From DATJOQ01 sp050010455 (GTDB lineage Bacteria > Desulfobacterota > Binatia > Binatales > Binataceae): a stretch of DNA of 39,944 nucleotides. Made by a program: the position numbers and the translations under genes. Where the stretch lies: the NCBI GenBank assembly GCA_050010455.1, contig JBEKLA010000008.1, positions 1 to 39,944 of the forward strand. Direction: 5' to 3'. Of this stretch, positions 7,429 through 15,218 are shown piece by piece. The stretch's first letter is position 1. Each line of letters starts with the position of its first letter. The notes beneath the pieces were generated by a model that was given only the letters and a program-made list of their open reading frames with translations, did not search any database and was not told the origin of the DNA.

Positions 7429-8607
7429 ATGTCCGATAAGCCCCGAATAATCGCGACCGCTGATAACTCAATCCCCTGTCTGCGCGACGAACACAAGATG
7501 CTCCGCGATCAGGTGCGCCGCTTCATTCAGGAGCAGGTGAAGCCTCGCGCGCTCGAATGGGAGGAAGCGGGGATGGTGCCGCGCGAGATCCTGCGCCAGA
7601 TGGGCGCGCTCGGCTTCTTCGGCATCCGCTATCCCGAACAATACGGCGGCATCGCGATGGACACGATCGCGACCGCGGTGCTGGCCGAAGAGCTGGGCCG
7701 CTCGACCTTCGGCGGATTCGCCGTCACCGTGCTGGTCCACACCGATATGGCGTCGCCGCATCTGATGCACGCGGGCAGCCCGGAACAGATGCGCCGCTGG
7801 ATGCCGAAAATAATCAGCGGCGAATGCATCACGGCGATTGGCGTGACCGAGCCTGACGCCGGTTCCGACGTGGCGGCGATCCGGACCGTTGCCAAGCGCG
7901 ACGGCGATTCCTACGTGCTCAACGGCACCAAGATCTTTATCACCAACGGCGTGCACGCGAATCTTTACTTCGTCGCGGCCAAGACCAACACCTCGGCGCG
8001 CGGTGCGCACGGCATATCGATAATAGCGGTCGAGAAGGGCACGCCCGGATTTTCGGTCGCGCGCGCGCTCGACAAGCACGGATGGCGAAGCTCGGACACC
8101 GCGGAGCTGGTGTTCGACAACTGCCGCGTGCCGATCGATCAGCGCATCGGCGAGGAGAACCGCGGCTTCTACTTGATCATGCGCAACTTCCAGAACGAGC
8201 GGCTGGTGCTGAGCGCGATGGCGATGGGCGAAGCGCAAAGCGCGATCGAGATCACGCTCGAATACGTGCGCAATCGCAAAGCCTTCGGCGGCGTGCTGTG
8301 GGACAAGCAGGCGATCCGGCAGCGGCTCGCGATGCTGGCGGCGAAGGTTGAGGCGGGGCGCCAGCTCGTCTATTCAGTGGCGTGCCTCGACGCGCAGAAG
8401 CTCGATTGCGTGAAGCAGGTATCGATGCTGAAAGCTTATTGCGCCGAGCTGACCAATCAGGTGGCCTACGATTGCCTCCAGTTCCACGGCGGGATGGGCT
8501 ACATGCGCGAGAGCGCGATCGAGCGCATGGCGCGCGACGCCCGCATCCATCCGATCGGCGGCGGCGCCACCGAAGTGATGCTGGAAGAGGTCGCAAAGCG
8601 GATGTGA
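7429..8607 (+). CDS. Acyl-CoA dehydrogenase, LCAD-like
   Basis: A 392-residue flavin acyl-CoA dehydrogenase that forms a trans-2-enoyl-CoA and passes electrons to ETF. It has the usual N-terminal helical, middle beta (GVTEPDAGSDVAAI, GTKIFITNG) and C-terminal helical domains (YDCLQFHGGMGYMRES). The catalytic base is placed as in long-chain and isovaleryl enzymes: Glu257 in FQNERLVLSAMAMG, while the medium-chain position is Gly378 in HPIGGGATEV. The stretch GEENRGFYLIMRNFQNERL closely resembles mammalian LCAD. ATG at 7429 follows GAGGA at good spacing. It is divergent from tetR-carboxylase, so oxidation of a long or branched acyl-CoA followed by carboxylation is plausible. Confidence 0.95.
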   Translation: MSDKPRIIATADNSIPCLRDEHKMLRDQVRRFIQEQVKPRALEWEEAGMVPREILRQMGALGFFGIRYPEQYGGIAMDTIATAVLAEELGRSTFGGFAVTVLVHTDMASPHLMHAGSPEQMRRWMPKIISGECITAIGVTEPDAGSDVAAIRTVAKRDGDSYVLNGTKIFITNGVHANLYFVAAKTNTSARGAHGISIIAVEKGTPGFSVARALDKHGWRSSDTAELVFDNCRVPIDQRIGEENRGFYLIMRNFQNERLVLSAMAMGEAQSAIEITLEYVRNRKAFGGVLWDKQAIRQRLAMLAAKVEAGRQLVYSVACLDAQKLDCVKQVSMLKAYCAELTNQVAYDCLQFHGGMGYMRESAIERMARDARIHPIGGGATEVMLEEVAKRM

Positions 8608-8612
8608 CCTGA

Positions 8613-8637
8613 CGCCGCGCGCATCATCGGCGCGGCG
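8613..8637. terminator. Hairpin between convergent genes, likely bidirectional terminator
   Basis: CGCCGCGC (8613-8620) and GCGCGGCG (8630-8637) form an 8-bp GC stem around a 9-nt loop, exactly between the stops of the convergent acyl-CoA dehydrogenase and LLM oxidoreductase. There is no T-tract on either side, so intrinsic termination is uncertain. Confidence 0.4.
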
Positions 8638-9489
8638 CTAAACCTTGTCCATCACCTCGGCGCGGAAGCGCTCGATCGCGGAATCATCCAGCGCCTTGAG
8701 CGGATGGCCGATCAGCGCGCGATCGACGCCGATTTCCGCTAGCCGGCGCACGTCGTCGGCGGTGAGCGGCTTGCCGGTGCGCAGGCTCAGCGTGATTTCG
8801 AGCGGCCGCGTGCGGCCCTGCGCGTGCTGATGCTCGCGCAGACGCTCGATCATCGTGCGCGCCTGTTCGTGGCTGTTCGCGATTCCGTACCATCCGTCGC
8901 CCATCCGCGCGGCGCGCTTGAGCGACGGCTCGGTGCTGCCGCCAAAGACGATCGGCGGATGCGGCTGCTGCACGGTCTTGGGCATGAACCTCATGCCCTC
9001 GGTCTGAACCATCTTTCCTTTATATAGCGGCTCGCTCTTGCTCCACAGCTCGATCATCAGTTCGAGATACTCGCGTGTGCGCAGCGCGCGGTCCTCGAAC
9101 TTCATTCCCATCGCTTCGAATTCTTCCTTGAACCAGCCGACGCCGACGCCGAAGATGACGCGGCCCTGGCTCAGATGGTCTAGCGTCGCGACGGCCTTGG
9201 CGGTGGCGAACGCGTTGCGCATCGGCAGCACGAAGATTCCGGTCGCAAGCCGGATCTTGCTGGTCACGGCGGCGGCGTAAGTGAGCGCCATCAGCGGGTC
9301 GAGGAACGGCGCGTCGGGCGGTACCGGAAAGCGGCCGTCGGCGGAGTAGGGATAAGCGGACTCCGCGCGCACCGGCAGGATCACCTGATCGGCGATCCAC
9401 ACCGATTCGAACCCCATTGCTTCCGCCTTGCGCACGTCGGCGGCGATCGCATCGCCGCTAATTCTCGCGATAAAGGTGCCGTATTTCAT
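8638..9489 (-). CDS. LLM-class (luciferase-like) flavin/F420-dependent oxidoreductase
   Basis: A 283-residue TIM-barrel protein of the luciferase-like monooxygenase superfamily. Visible features include AEAMGFESVWIADQVILP (strand 2 region), IRLATGIFVLPMRNAFATAK, LDHLSQGRVIFGVGVGWFKE followed by EFEAMG, and HPPIVFGGSTEPSLKRAARM. This pattern, including GVGVGW.KEEF, is typical of the F420-dependent LLM group that acts on diverse substrates. The cofactor (F420 or FMN) is not decided by the motifs I can read. It sits upstream of no obvious partner; the next minus-strand gene upstream is an epoxide hydrolase, so the two may be cotranscribed (27-bp gap). Confidence 0.9.
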   Translation of the reverse strand: MKYGTFIARISGDAIAADVRKAEAMGFESVWIADQVILPVRAESAYPYSADGRFPVPPDAPFLDPLMALTYAAAVTSKIRLATGIFVLPMRNAFATAKAVATLDHLSQGRVIFGVGVGWFKEEFEAMGMKFEDRALRTREYLELMIELWSKSEPLYKGKMVQTEGMRFMPKTVQQPHPPIVFGGSTEPSLKRAARMGDGWYGIANSHEQARTMIERLREHQHAQGRTRPLEITLSLRTGKPLTADDVRRLAEIGVDRALIGHPLKALDDSAIERFRAEVMDKV

Positions 9490-9516
9490 CAGCGGATACC
9501 TCTTCGGAATTTCGAA

Positions 9517-10467
9517 TCAGGCCAGGCTGTTCAGAAATTCGATCATCAGGCGATTCACTTCCGCGGGACGTTCCTGCTGAGTCCAGTGACCGGCGCTGGG
9601 CAGAAGGATCTTTCTGGTGAGGTTGGGGACGTTCTCTTCCATCGCGTCGAAAGCTTCGCGCCAGAAATCGATCACCGCGTCGCGGTCGCCCGCGATGAAC
9701 AGCGTTGGCTGGCGGAGCCTGGCGCCGTCGAGAAAGGGCGTCAGCGCCCAGTCACGATCCACGTTGCGATAGTAATTGAGGGCGCCGGCGAAGCCTGTGC
9801 GCTCGAACTCCGCGGTGAAGAAGTCGATATCGGCGTCGGTCACGAAGCTCGGCTTCTTGAGCGCCGGTGGTATCACGGCAGCGCCGGGATCAATCACCGG
9901 CCGCCATCGTTCCTCGGGCGGCGGCTCGCCCGACGCGGTATACAGAGCGCGGATAATCGAGCCGCGCACGTCGGCCTCGAAGATCTTTTCCGAACCGGGA
10001 GTTCTGAAAATCTGCTGATAGAAAATCTTGCCGGGGAATGCGCGCTGCTCACATTCGCTCGGACTGATCGGGGCGCGCCGCAAGAACGGCACGCTCATCA
10101 GGATGACGGCGCGGAACAGGTCGGGGCGAAACAGCGCGGCGCATTGCGTGATCATCGCGCCCCAATCGTGGCCGGCGATTACGACCGGCTCGCCGCCGAT
10201 CGCGTTGACCAATCCGACCAGGTCGCCGGTCAACTGGAAGATGTCGTAGGCCTCGACATCGCTGGGCCGGTCGGTCTGGCCGTAGCCGCGCAGGTCGGGA
10301 GCGATCGCGTGAAAGCCGGCGTCGGCGAGCGCGCGAATCTGATGCCGCCACGAGTACCACGACTCCGGGAATCCGTGGCACATGAGCACGTGCGGCCCCG
10401 CGCCCGCCTCGACGTAGTGCATCCGGATGCGATTGGTATCAACGAATCGATGCGCAAACTCGGCCAT
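9517..10467 (-). CDS. Epoxide hydrolase, alpha/beta-hydrolase fold
   Basis: A 316-residue alpha/beta hydrolase. The oxyanion motif HGFPESWYSWRHQ (31-43) and the nucleophile motif GHDWGAM with Asp101 instead of Ser identify the epoxide-hydrolase-like branch; the catalytic His is in SAGHWTQQERP (His294). DLRGYGQTDRP between them is typical. A cap domain spans about 130-220. The reading frame continues to 10749, but the ATG at 10467 has GGAGG 6 nt upstream and starts right at the family N-terminus, and the upstream part overlaps a plus-strand gene, so the shorter form is used. Haloalkane or fluoroacetate dehalogenases share the Asp nucleophile; the HGFPESW motif favours epoxide hydrolase. Confidence 0.92.
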   Translation of the reverse strand: MAEFAHRFVDTNRIRMHYVEAGAGPHVLMCHGFPESWYSWRHQIRALADAGFHAIAPDLRGYGQTDRPSDVEAYDIFQLTGDLVGLVNAIGGEPVVIAGHDWGAMITQCAALFRPDLFRAVILMSVPFLRRAPISPSECEQRAFPGKIFYQQIFRTPGSEKIFEADVRGSIIRALYTASGEPPPEERWRPVIDPGAAVIPPALKKPSFVTDADIDFFTAEFERTGFAGALNYYRNVDRDWALTPFLDGARLRQPTLFIAGDRDAVIDFWREAFDAMEENVPNLTRKILLPSAGHWTQQERPAEVNRLMIEFLNSLA

Positions 10468-10594
10468 GGGGCTGCCTCCGATCAGAGCTAACGCGTGTGT
10501 GGCCGTGAGAAACGGCCGCGTGCTAGATGTTGCCGTGGGGCTCACAACCAACACCGCGCTTGGCGCGGCAAACTGTACTCGAAAGCGAGAGAAT

Positions 10595-11299
10595 ATGGAA
10601 AACGCGAATAATCCCGCAAGCCGCCTACATGAGATCCTGTCGAAACTCGTCCGCATTCCCAAGACGAATCCTTGTGCTATTTCTTTCGCAATGATTTTAG
10701 CGGTTCCGCCAAATAATGCTCTTCTGCTTTTTGAGCGAATTGCTCGCATGGCCGCGCTGGCTCAGCGGGCACGAGAACAGGTTCTCGCGTCAGGAGACCC
10801 GGATGTCGATTATTTCCTTAAATGGCTGCCACAGGTCGAGACAGCCTTTTCAACGCTTGCTCTGCCTGGAGCCCTAGCGGGGTTCACAGACCGAATCGAC
10901 CCGGTGACATTGGAGAGGATTCAATTCTGCGGAATTATGCTGTCGCGCAGATCCCGTGAACCGCAACTGATCAAAGAAGAACTCGCGCATTTATCGCAGG
11001 AAATCGAGCAGATGATTGGAGAGGTGAAAGAGTCGCAAATCGATGAGGATGTGAGACGCTACATGCTTCGTCATCTGTCGCTGATTTCCGAGGCGCTTAG
11101 AGAATACGACCTTTTCGGCCCGGGCCGAATACAAGACGAAGTAGATGCTGCTGTTGGCTCGATCTGTTCCCACCAACCCGAAGCCAAGCGCGCGGGGGAC
11201 AAGTATTGGGATCTGATAGTCAGAATCGGGAGTCTCGTGCAGACCGCAGCAGCCGGACTCTATATCGCCGATTTCTTGAAACTCATTCCGGGGCACTGA
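10595..11299 (+). CDS. Hypothetical alpha-helical protein (unrecognised)
   Basis: A 234-residue protein that I do not recognise. It is predicted helical, with a hydrophobic stretch near the N-terminus (PCAISFAMILAVPPNNALLLF region, about 26-46), charged heptad-like helices in the middle (KEELAHLSQEIEQMIGEVKE), and a weakly hydrophobic C-terminus. The frame is open further upstream, but that part overlaps the epoxide hydrolase promoter and start; ATG at 10595, preceded by a weak GAGAGA, is more likely. Base composition is clearly less GC-rich and codon choice differs from its neighbours, suggesting later acquisition. Its 3' end overlaps the convergent HicB-like gene by 40 bp. Confidence 0.65.
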   Translation: MENANNPASRLHEILSKLVRIPKTNPCAISFAMILAVPPNNALLLFERIARMAALAQRAREQVLASGDPDVDYFLKWLPQVETAFSTLALPGALAGFTDRIDPVTLERIQFCGIMLSRRSREPQLIKEELAHLSQEIEQMIGEVKESQIDEDVRRYMLRHLSLISEALREYDLFGPGRIQDEVDAAVGSICSHQPEAKRAGDKYWDLIVRIGSLVQTAAAGLYIADFLKLIPGH

Positions 11300-11493
11300 G
11301 CTGAGTCACGGCGAGCGCTTAGCATCCGCCAGCCCTCGCTTTCGCGGTTCTCCAGGCAAAGTTCGATCGCCTCGCGGATGTTGCGGAGCGCTTCTTCGCG
11401 CGTTCGGCCCTGGCTGATACAACCCGGAATGACCGGGCATTTGGCCACCAGATAGCCGTCCTCACCCGGCGTCAAAATGACCGGCAGTTCCAT
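11260..11493 (-). CDS. Orphan HicB-like (UPF0150) antitoxin-fold protein
   Basis: A 77-residue protein with the HicB/UPF0150 beta-alpha pattern: LPVILTPGEDGYLVAKCPVI, PGCISQGRTREEALRNIREA, IELCLENRE. In type II hicAB systems HicB neutralises the HicA RNase. No HicA-type gene fits in the 56 bp upstream, and the downstream neighbour is convergent, so this is an orphan. No DNA-binding C-terminal domain is present. The last ~20 residues overlap the end of the convergent hypothetical gene. The Shine-Dalgarno site is weak. Confidence 0.7.
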   Translation of the reverse strand: MELPVILTPGEDGYLVAKCPVIPGCISQGRTREEALRNIREAIELCLENRESEGWRMLSARRDSAQCPGMSFKKSAI

Positions 11494-11549
11494 AGCGATA
11501 TTGTTAGCACAGTGCCGGTTGAGCAGAATAGCGGAGACGCCGGAGTCGG

Positions 11550-12539
11550 CTAGCTAATGCGGATTTGCTTGATCAGTTCCGGCACGATTTCTTCCCACTT
11601 ACCGACGATGCCGTAGTGAGCATATTGGAAGATCGGAGCGGCGGGGTCTTTGTTGATCGCAACGATCACCTTGGATTTGCGGCATCCGAGCAGATGCTGC
11701 GTGGCGCCCGAGATGCCGACCGCGACGTATAGCCGCGGCGCGACCGTCGTGCCGGTCAGCCCGACCTGGCGCTCCTGAGGCACCCACTGCTGATCGACCG
11801 CCTGCTTGGAGGCGCCCAGATGGCCGCCGAGTGCCTGGGCGAGTTCCTGAAGCTGGGTGAAGCCCGCAGCAGAGCCCATACCGCGACCGCCGCTGACAAT
11901 CACTTCGGCCTGCTCGAGTTCCTCGACCACGCCGACCGGTCGGGTGATGCGCTCCTGAAAGACGAGTCGATCGCCGTCGGCGGCCGGGGCGACGGGCACG
12001 TCCACGATCTCGGCGGGCGCCGCGTCAGATGGCGGCAACGCGTCGACGCACTTCGGCCGCAGCGTTATCACCACCAACTGATCGGCGTAGGCCTCTTTGA
12101 CTTTGATCTTGCCGCCGACCTGGCCGCGAGTGCATACGACTTTGCCGTCCTCGACCGCTACGGCTTCGCATCCGGGAGCCCACGGCGCGGTCATCGTGAA
12201 AGCAATCCTGGGCGCGAGGTCCGATCCCATCGGTGCGTGTGGGAGAATCACGACGCGCGGCGCGACGGCCTGGCAAAGCGCGACGGCTAACGCAGCGAAA
12301 GCCTCGGGATGGTATCCGGCGGCTTCGCATCCCGCGACGTTGTAAACGCGATGCGCGCCCGCGCCTCCCGCGGAGGCCGCGACTTCGGCCGGCGCGCGTC
12401 CGAATGTCAGCAGGCCGACGGCGCCTCCGAGGCCGTCCGCCATTTGACGGCCGAGCGCGATCATCTCGCGAGTCGCCGAACTCATCGGATGACGGCCGCC
12501 GTCGGCGATCACCAGGACGCTATTGGACGCGGCGGTCAT
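11550..12539 (-). CDS. etfA: Electron transfer flavoprotein subunit alpha
   Basis: A 329-residue ETF alpha chain that binds FAD. The C-terminal FAD domain is clear: EVIVSGGRGMGSAAGF, LGASKQAVDQQWVPQERQVG, TGTTVAPRLYVAVGISGATQ, and VIVAINKDPAAPIFQYAHYG. The N-terminal domain (SVLVIADGGRHPM) is typical. ATG at 12539 overlaps the etfB stop as ATGA, indicating translational coupling; the longer frame to 12617 runs inside etfB and is not used. Third gene of the AOR-etfB-etfA operon. Confidence 0.96.
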   Translation of the reverse strand: MTAASNSVLVIADGGRHPMSSATREMIALGRQMADGLGGAVGLLTFGRAPAEVAASAGGAGAHRVYNVAGCEAAGYHPEAFAALAVALCQAVAPRVVILPHAPMGSDLAPRIAFTMTAPWAPGCEAVAVEDGKVVCTRGQVGGKIKVKEAYADQLVVITLRPKCVDALPPSDAAPAEIVDVPVAPAADGDRLVFQERITRPVGVVEELEQAEVIVSGGRGMGSAAGFTQLQELAQALGGHLGASKQAVDQQWVPQERQVGLTGTTVAPRLYVAVGISGATQHLLGCRKSKVIVAINKDPAAPIFQYAHYGIVGKWEEIVPELIKQIRIS

Positions 12540-13303
12540 ATGACTCTCTTCTCGCGGAGGCGGGACACGAGTCCGCCTACCAGCGCCTCGACCGTTTCTC
12601 CGCTGACGACGTCGCAATTGCCGGGCGCCGACGCGGTAGAACGACCGAGCAGAGTCGCCGGAGCCATCGGCGCGGCGGCGTCCAGCTCGCTAGCTTTCCA
12701 TCGCTGGATAGGCTTCTTCCTGGCGGCCATCACTTTCATCACCGACGGATAGCGCGGCCGATTCGCTTCGGAAGAAACCGTCAGCAGAATCGGAGGCTTG
12801 CACGTGAAGACATCCTCACCGCCTTCGCACATGCGGCGGACGCGAAGCACGCCGTCAGCCATTTCGATATCGGTCACCAGGGTAAGGAACGGCATCCCGA
12901 GCATCTGGGCCAGGTACGGCCCGACCATCCCCGAGCCGGTGTCGGCCGCCTCGCGACCGCATAGAATCACGTCGAAACCGCCGAGACGGCGCACGGCCGC
13001 AGCCAGAATCGACGCGGTGGCCATACTATCCCACGCCCGATCGGCGTCCTCGATCAGCACGGCCTCGTCGCCGCCCAGCGCCAACGGATAACGCACGGTG
13101 CGCTCGGCCTCGGGCGGCCCGCAGCATATGGCGACGACTTTGCCGCCGCCACTTTCCTTGAGGCGCACCGCAGCTTCGGCTGCGTTTTCATCGAACAGGC
13201 TGGGCACCTGAGCCAGATTTGCGGTTTGCACCCGGCCGTCCGCGTCCAGCGTGTACTCTCCGTCGGGGTCAGGAACCTCCTTGATCAGAACGGCGATGTT
13301 AAT
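12536..13303 (-). CDS. etfB: Electron transfer flavoprotein subunit beta, apparent ATT start
   Basis: ETF beta subunit, 255 residues when read from ATT at 13303. The N-terminus then reads (M)NIAVLIKEVPDPDGEYTLDA, exactly the conserved family start. Later landmarks are FDENAAEAAVRLKE, VILCGREAADTGSGMVGPYL and AQMLGMPFLTLV, with KVMAARKKPIQRW near the C-terminus. The frame holds no ATG or TTG before these residues; an in-frame TAA lies five codons upstream. A GTG at 13231 would delete the first 24 conserved residues. AAGGAG sits 8 nt before the ATT, ideal spacing. It begins just after the AOR stop and overlaps etfA by 4 bp. Confidence 0.93.
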   Translation of the reverse strand: MNIAVLIKEVPDPDGEYTLDADGRVQTANLAQVPSLFDENAAEAAVRLKESGGGKVVAICCGPPEAERTVRYPLALGGDEAVLIEDADRAWDSMATASILAAAVRRLGGFDVILCGREAADTGSGMVGPYLAQMLGMPFLTLVTDIEMADGVLRVRRMCEGGEDVFTCKPPILLTVSSEANRPRYPSVMKVMAARKKPIQRWKASELDAAAPMAPATLLGRSTASAPGNCDVVSGETVEALVGGLVSRLREKRVI

Positions 13304-13322
13304 GGCGCCAACTCCTTAATCG

Positions 13323-15218
13323 CTACGCCGCCGATTGATGGCCGACCTTGTAATCCGTCAGGCCGACCTTAGCCAGCCGTTCCTTCGTGGGTGCTCCGGT
13401 CTCCCGATTCCAGCCCGCCAAGGCGTAGTACTCGTCCAACATCCGGTTCAGATGGGGTCCGACTGCGCGGCCTGCGCCCGGACCGGCTTCGACGCGCTCA
13501 AGCAGTCGCGGCGCGATATCCATTTCGAATTCCGGCTTGAAGCCTCGCGCCATCGCAAACAGCCGCATCAGGTTCACGACGCGCTCGCCCATCAGCATCG
13601 CCTCTTCGGCATCGATATTGAAGCCGGTCGCCTGAGAGACGGCCAAGGGTTCCAGCCAGACGCTGTCCCTTACGCCAAAGCTAGCGAACCAACACTCGCC
13701 GGTGCAGTCGGTCCACATCTTCTTGAGCTGGCTGCGATAGCCGCTGTTTGCCTTGCCGTCGACCGAGGCGAAATCCAGCGGCTTGGGATCGAGATCGGGC
13801 TCGTGCGCTGATTCCATGAAGAAGCCCTGCCAGGTGGGGCCGGCTCCGGACACTATCTCCCCTAACAGTGGGCCCATCCCGATAGCGCGCAGGTCGTGGT
13901 CGTTATGGCCCACTCCCTTGATATGCATGATCATATCGTGTGAGCCACGGCCAAGTTGGTCGCAGGCCTTTTTGAATCCCTGGGCCAGAATCGCTCCGAG
14001 GCCCTCGCGGTTCAGCATCTGAAAGAACAGCTCGCGGGCGGCCTCGTCGTTGCCCCACTCGAGCCTGAGCCCGCGAGTTTCCTCTTCGGTCAGGAGGCCC
14101 TTTTCGTACATCTCGAAACACATAGCGATCAGATGGCCGGCATCGCACGGGTCGCAACCCATCGCGTCATAGAAGTTGGCCATCGCGAGGCACGTGCCGG
14201 GGTCTTCGATGCCGATCTCGGTGGCGCCGCCCTCGATATTCTCGGGGCCGAATCCCGAGGCGCGAGTGCCGGCGCAAGGGCCGGTGGTGATGATCGTATC
14301 GTGGTGGCACTTCATGTCGCATTCCCAGGAGCCAACCGCGGTGATCTTCCATTTCGCGGCATCTTTGGCCCAGCGCTCGCCCCATTCGACCTGCTTGCCG
14401 CCGTTATCCTGGAAATTGTTGAACGGAACCCATCCTGACTGAGCCAACATCGGTGTGCTTACCACCGCCGGTTCCTTGAAAAAGGCGCGGAAGCCCTGGT
14501 ACCCGACGGTCTGGTACTCGGTGATGCGCTCGCGCCATTTCTGGCAAGTGTCGAGGAAGCCCTGCAGATCGTGAATCGGCACCGGCTTGGTGCCGCGCAC
14601 CGCGATCGCCTTCAGCTTCTTGAAACCGAAAGAAACTCCGCAACTGCCCTTATTGGCGCCGTAGGCGCGATCCGCACGAACCGACGCGCCCATCAGCAGC
14701 TTCTCGCCGGCCGGCCCGATACAGGCGACGCTGATGTTGTCCGGATCTTTGTGGTCGGCCGCGATCGTCTCCTGGGTCTCAAAAGTATCCATGCCCCAGT
14801 ACTTGCTGGCGTCGCGCAACTCGACGTGGTCGTCATCGATCCACAGATAAACCGGCTTGGCGGCTTTGCCGCGGAAGATGATCCCGTCGTAACCGGCGTG
14901 CTTCAGGCGTGCGCCGAAGTAGCCATGACCCTGCGAGCAGGTCGGATGGTACTCCAGGTGCGGATTGAGGGTGATAACCTTCCAATCCGACGAGCTGGGA
15001 GCCTTGGTGCCGGTGAGCGGCCCGGTCATGATGAAGATCGGCGTATCGGGGTCCGAGGCCTTCGAGTCCGGGCGGATATTCTGGCAGAGCAGGTGCAGCG
15101 CCAGGCCAGTGCCCCCCAGGAAAGTCCGCAGGACTTTTTCGTCCGGTAGCGGGCTTTTCTTCACCGTGCCTTGGGTAAGATCGACTTCCAGTAAAGTTCC
15201 GCAAAAGCCTCCGGGCAT
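13323..15218 (-). CDS. Aldehyde ferredoxin oxidoreductase-family tungsten/molybdenum protein
   Basis: A 631-residue AOR-family enzyme, which oxidises aldehydes (or related substrates) with a bis-pterin tungsten centre and one 4Fe-4S cluster. Domain 1 shows FLGGTGLALHLL, GPLTGTKAPSSSDWKV, LKHAGYDGIIFRGKA and FKKLKAIAVRGTKP. Domains 2/3 show the AMCFEMYEKGLLTEEE and REGLGAILAQGFKKA blocks. The cluster motif is unusual: the standard C-x2-C-x3-C becomes S297-x2-C300-x3-C304, with C505 and C509 near the position of the fourth ligand. Operonic with etfB and etfA, so ETF rather than ferredoxin may be its electron partner (inference). ATG follows GGGAGG at 8 nt. Substrate unknown; BamB-type relatives are an alternative. 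Confidence 0.92.
   Translation of the reverse strand: MPGGFCGTLLEVDLTQGTVKKSPLPDEKVLRTFLGGTGLALHLLCQNIRPDSKASDPDTPIFIMTGPLTGTKAPSSSDWKVITLNPHLEYHPTCSQGHGYFGARLKHAGYDGIIFRGKAAKPVYLWIDDDHVELRDASKYWGMDTFETQETIAADHKDPDNISVACIGPAGEKLLMGASVRADRAYGANKGSCGVSFGFKKLKAIAVRGTKPVPIHDLQGFLDTCQKWRERITEYQTVGYQGFRAFFKEPAVVSTPMLAQSGWVPFNNFQDNGGKQVEWGERWAKDAAKWKITAVGSWECDMKCHHDTIITTGPCAGTRASGFGPENIEGGATEIGIEDPGTCLAMANFYDAMGCDPCDAGHLIAMCFEMYEKGLLTEEETRGLRLEWGNDEAARELFFQMLNREGLGAILAQGFKKACDQLGRGSHDMIMHIKGVGHNDHDLRAIGMGPLLGEIVSGAGPTWQGFFMESAHEPDLDPKPLDFASVDGKANSGYRSQLKKMWTDCTGECWFASFGVRDSVWLEPLAVSQATGFNIDAEEAMLMGERVVNLMRLFAMARGFKPEFEMDIAPRLLERVEAGPGAGRAVGPHLNRMLDEYYALAGWNRETGAPTKERLAKVGLTDYKVGHQSAA

Noticed and set aside
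10468..10749. Longer N-terminus for the epoxide hydrolase
   Set aside because: No family similarity, overlaps the divergent gene, and the ATG at 10467 has an ideal GGAGG site.
11494..11549. hicA toxin gene next to the HicB-like gene
   Set aside because: Only 56 bp are available and no HicA-like frame exists on either strand.
12540..12617. Longer N-terminus for ETF alpha
   Set aside because: It lies inside etfB, is Arg-rich, and the ATG at 12539 begins at the family N-terminus with an ATGA overlap.
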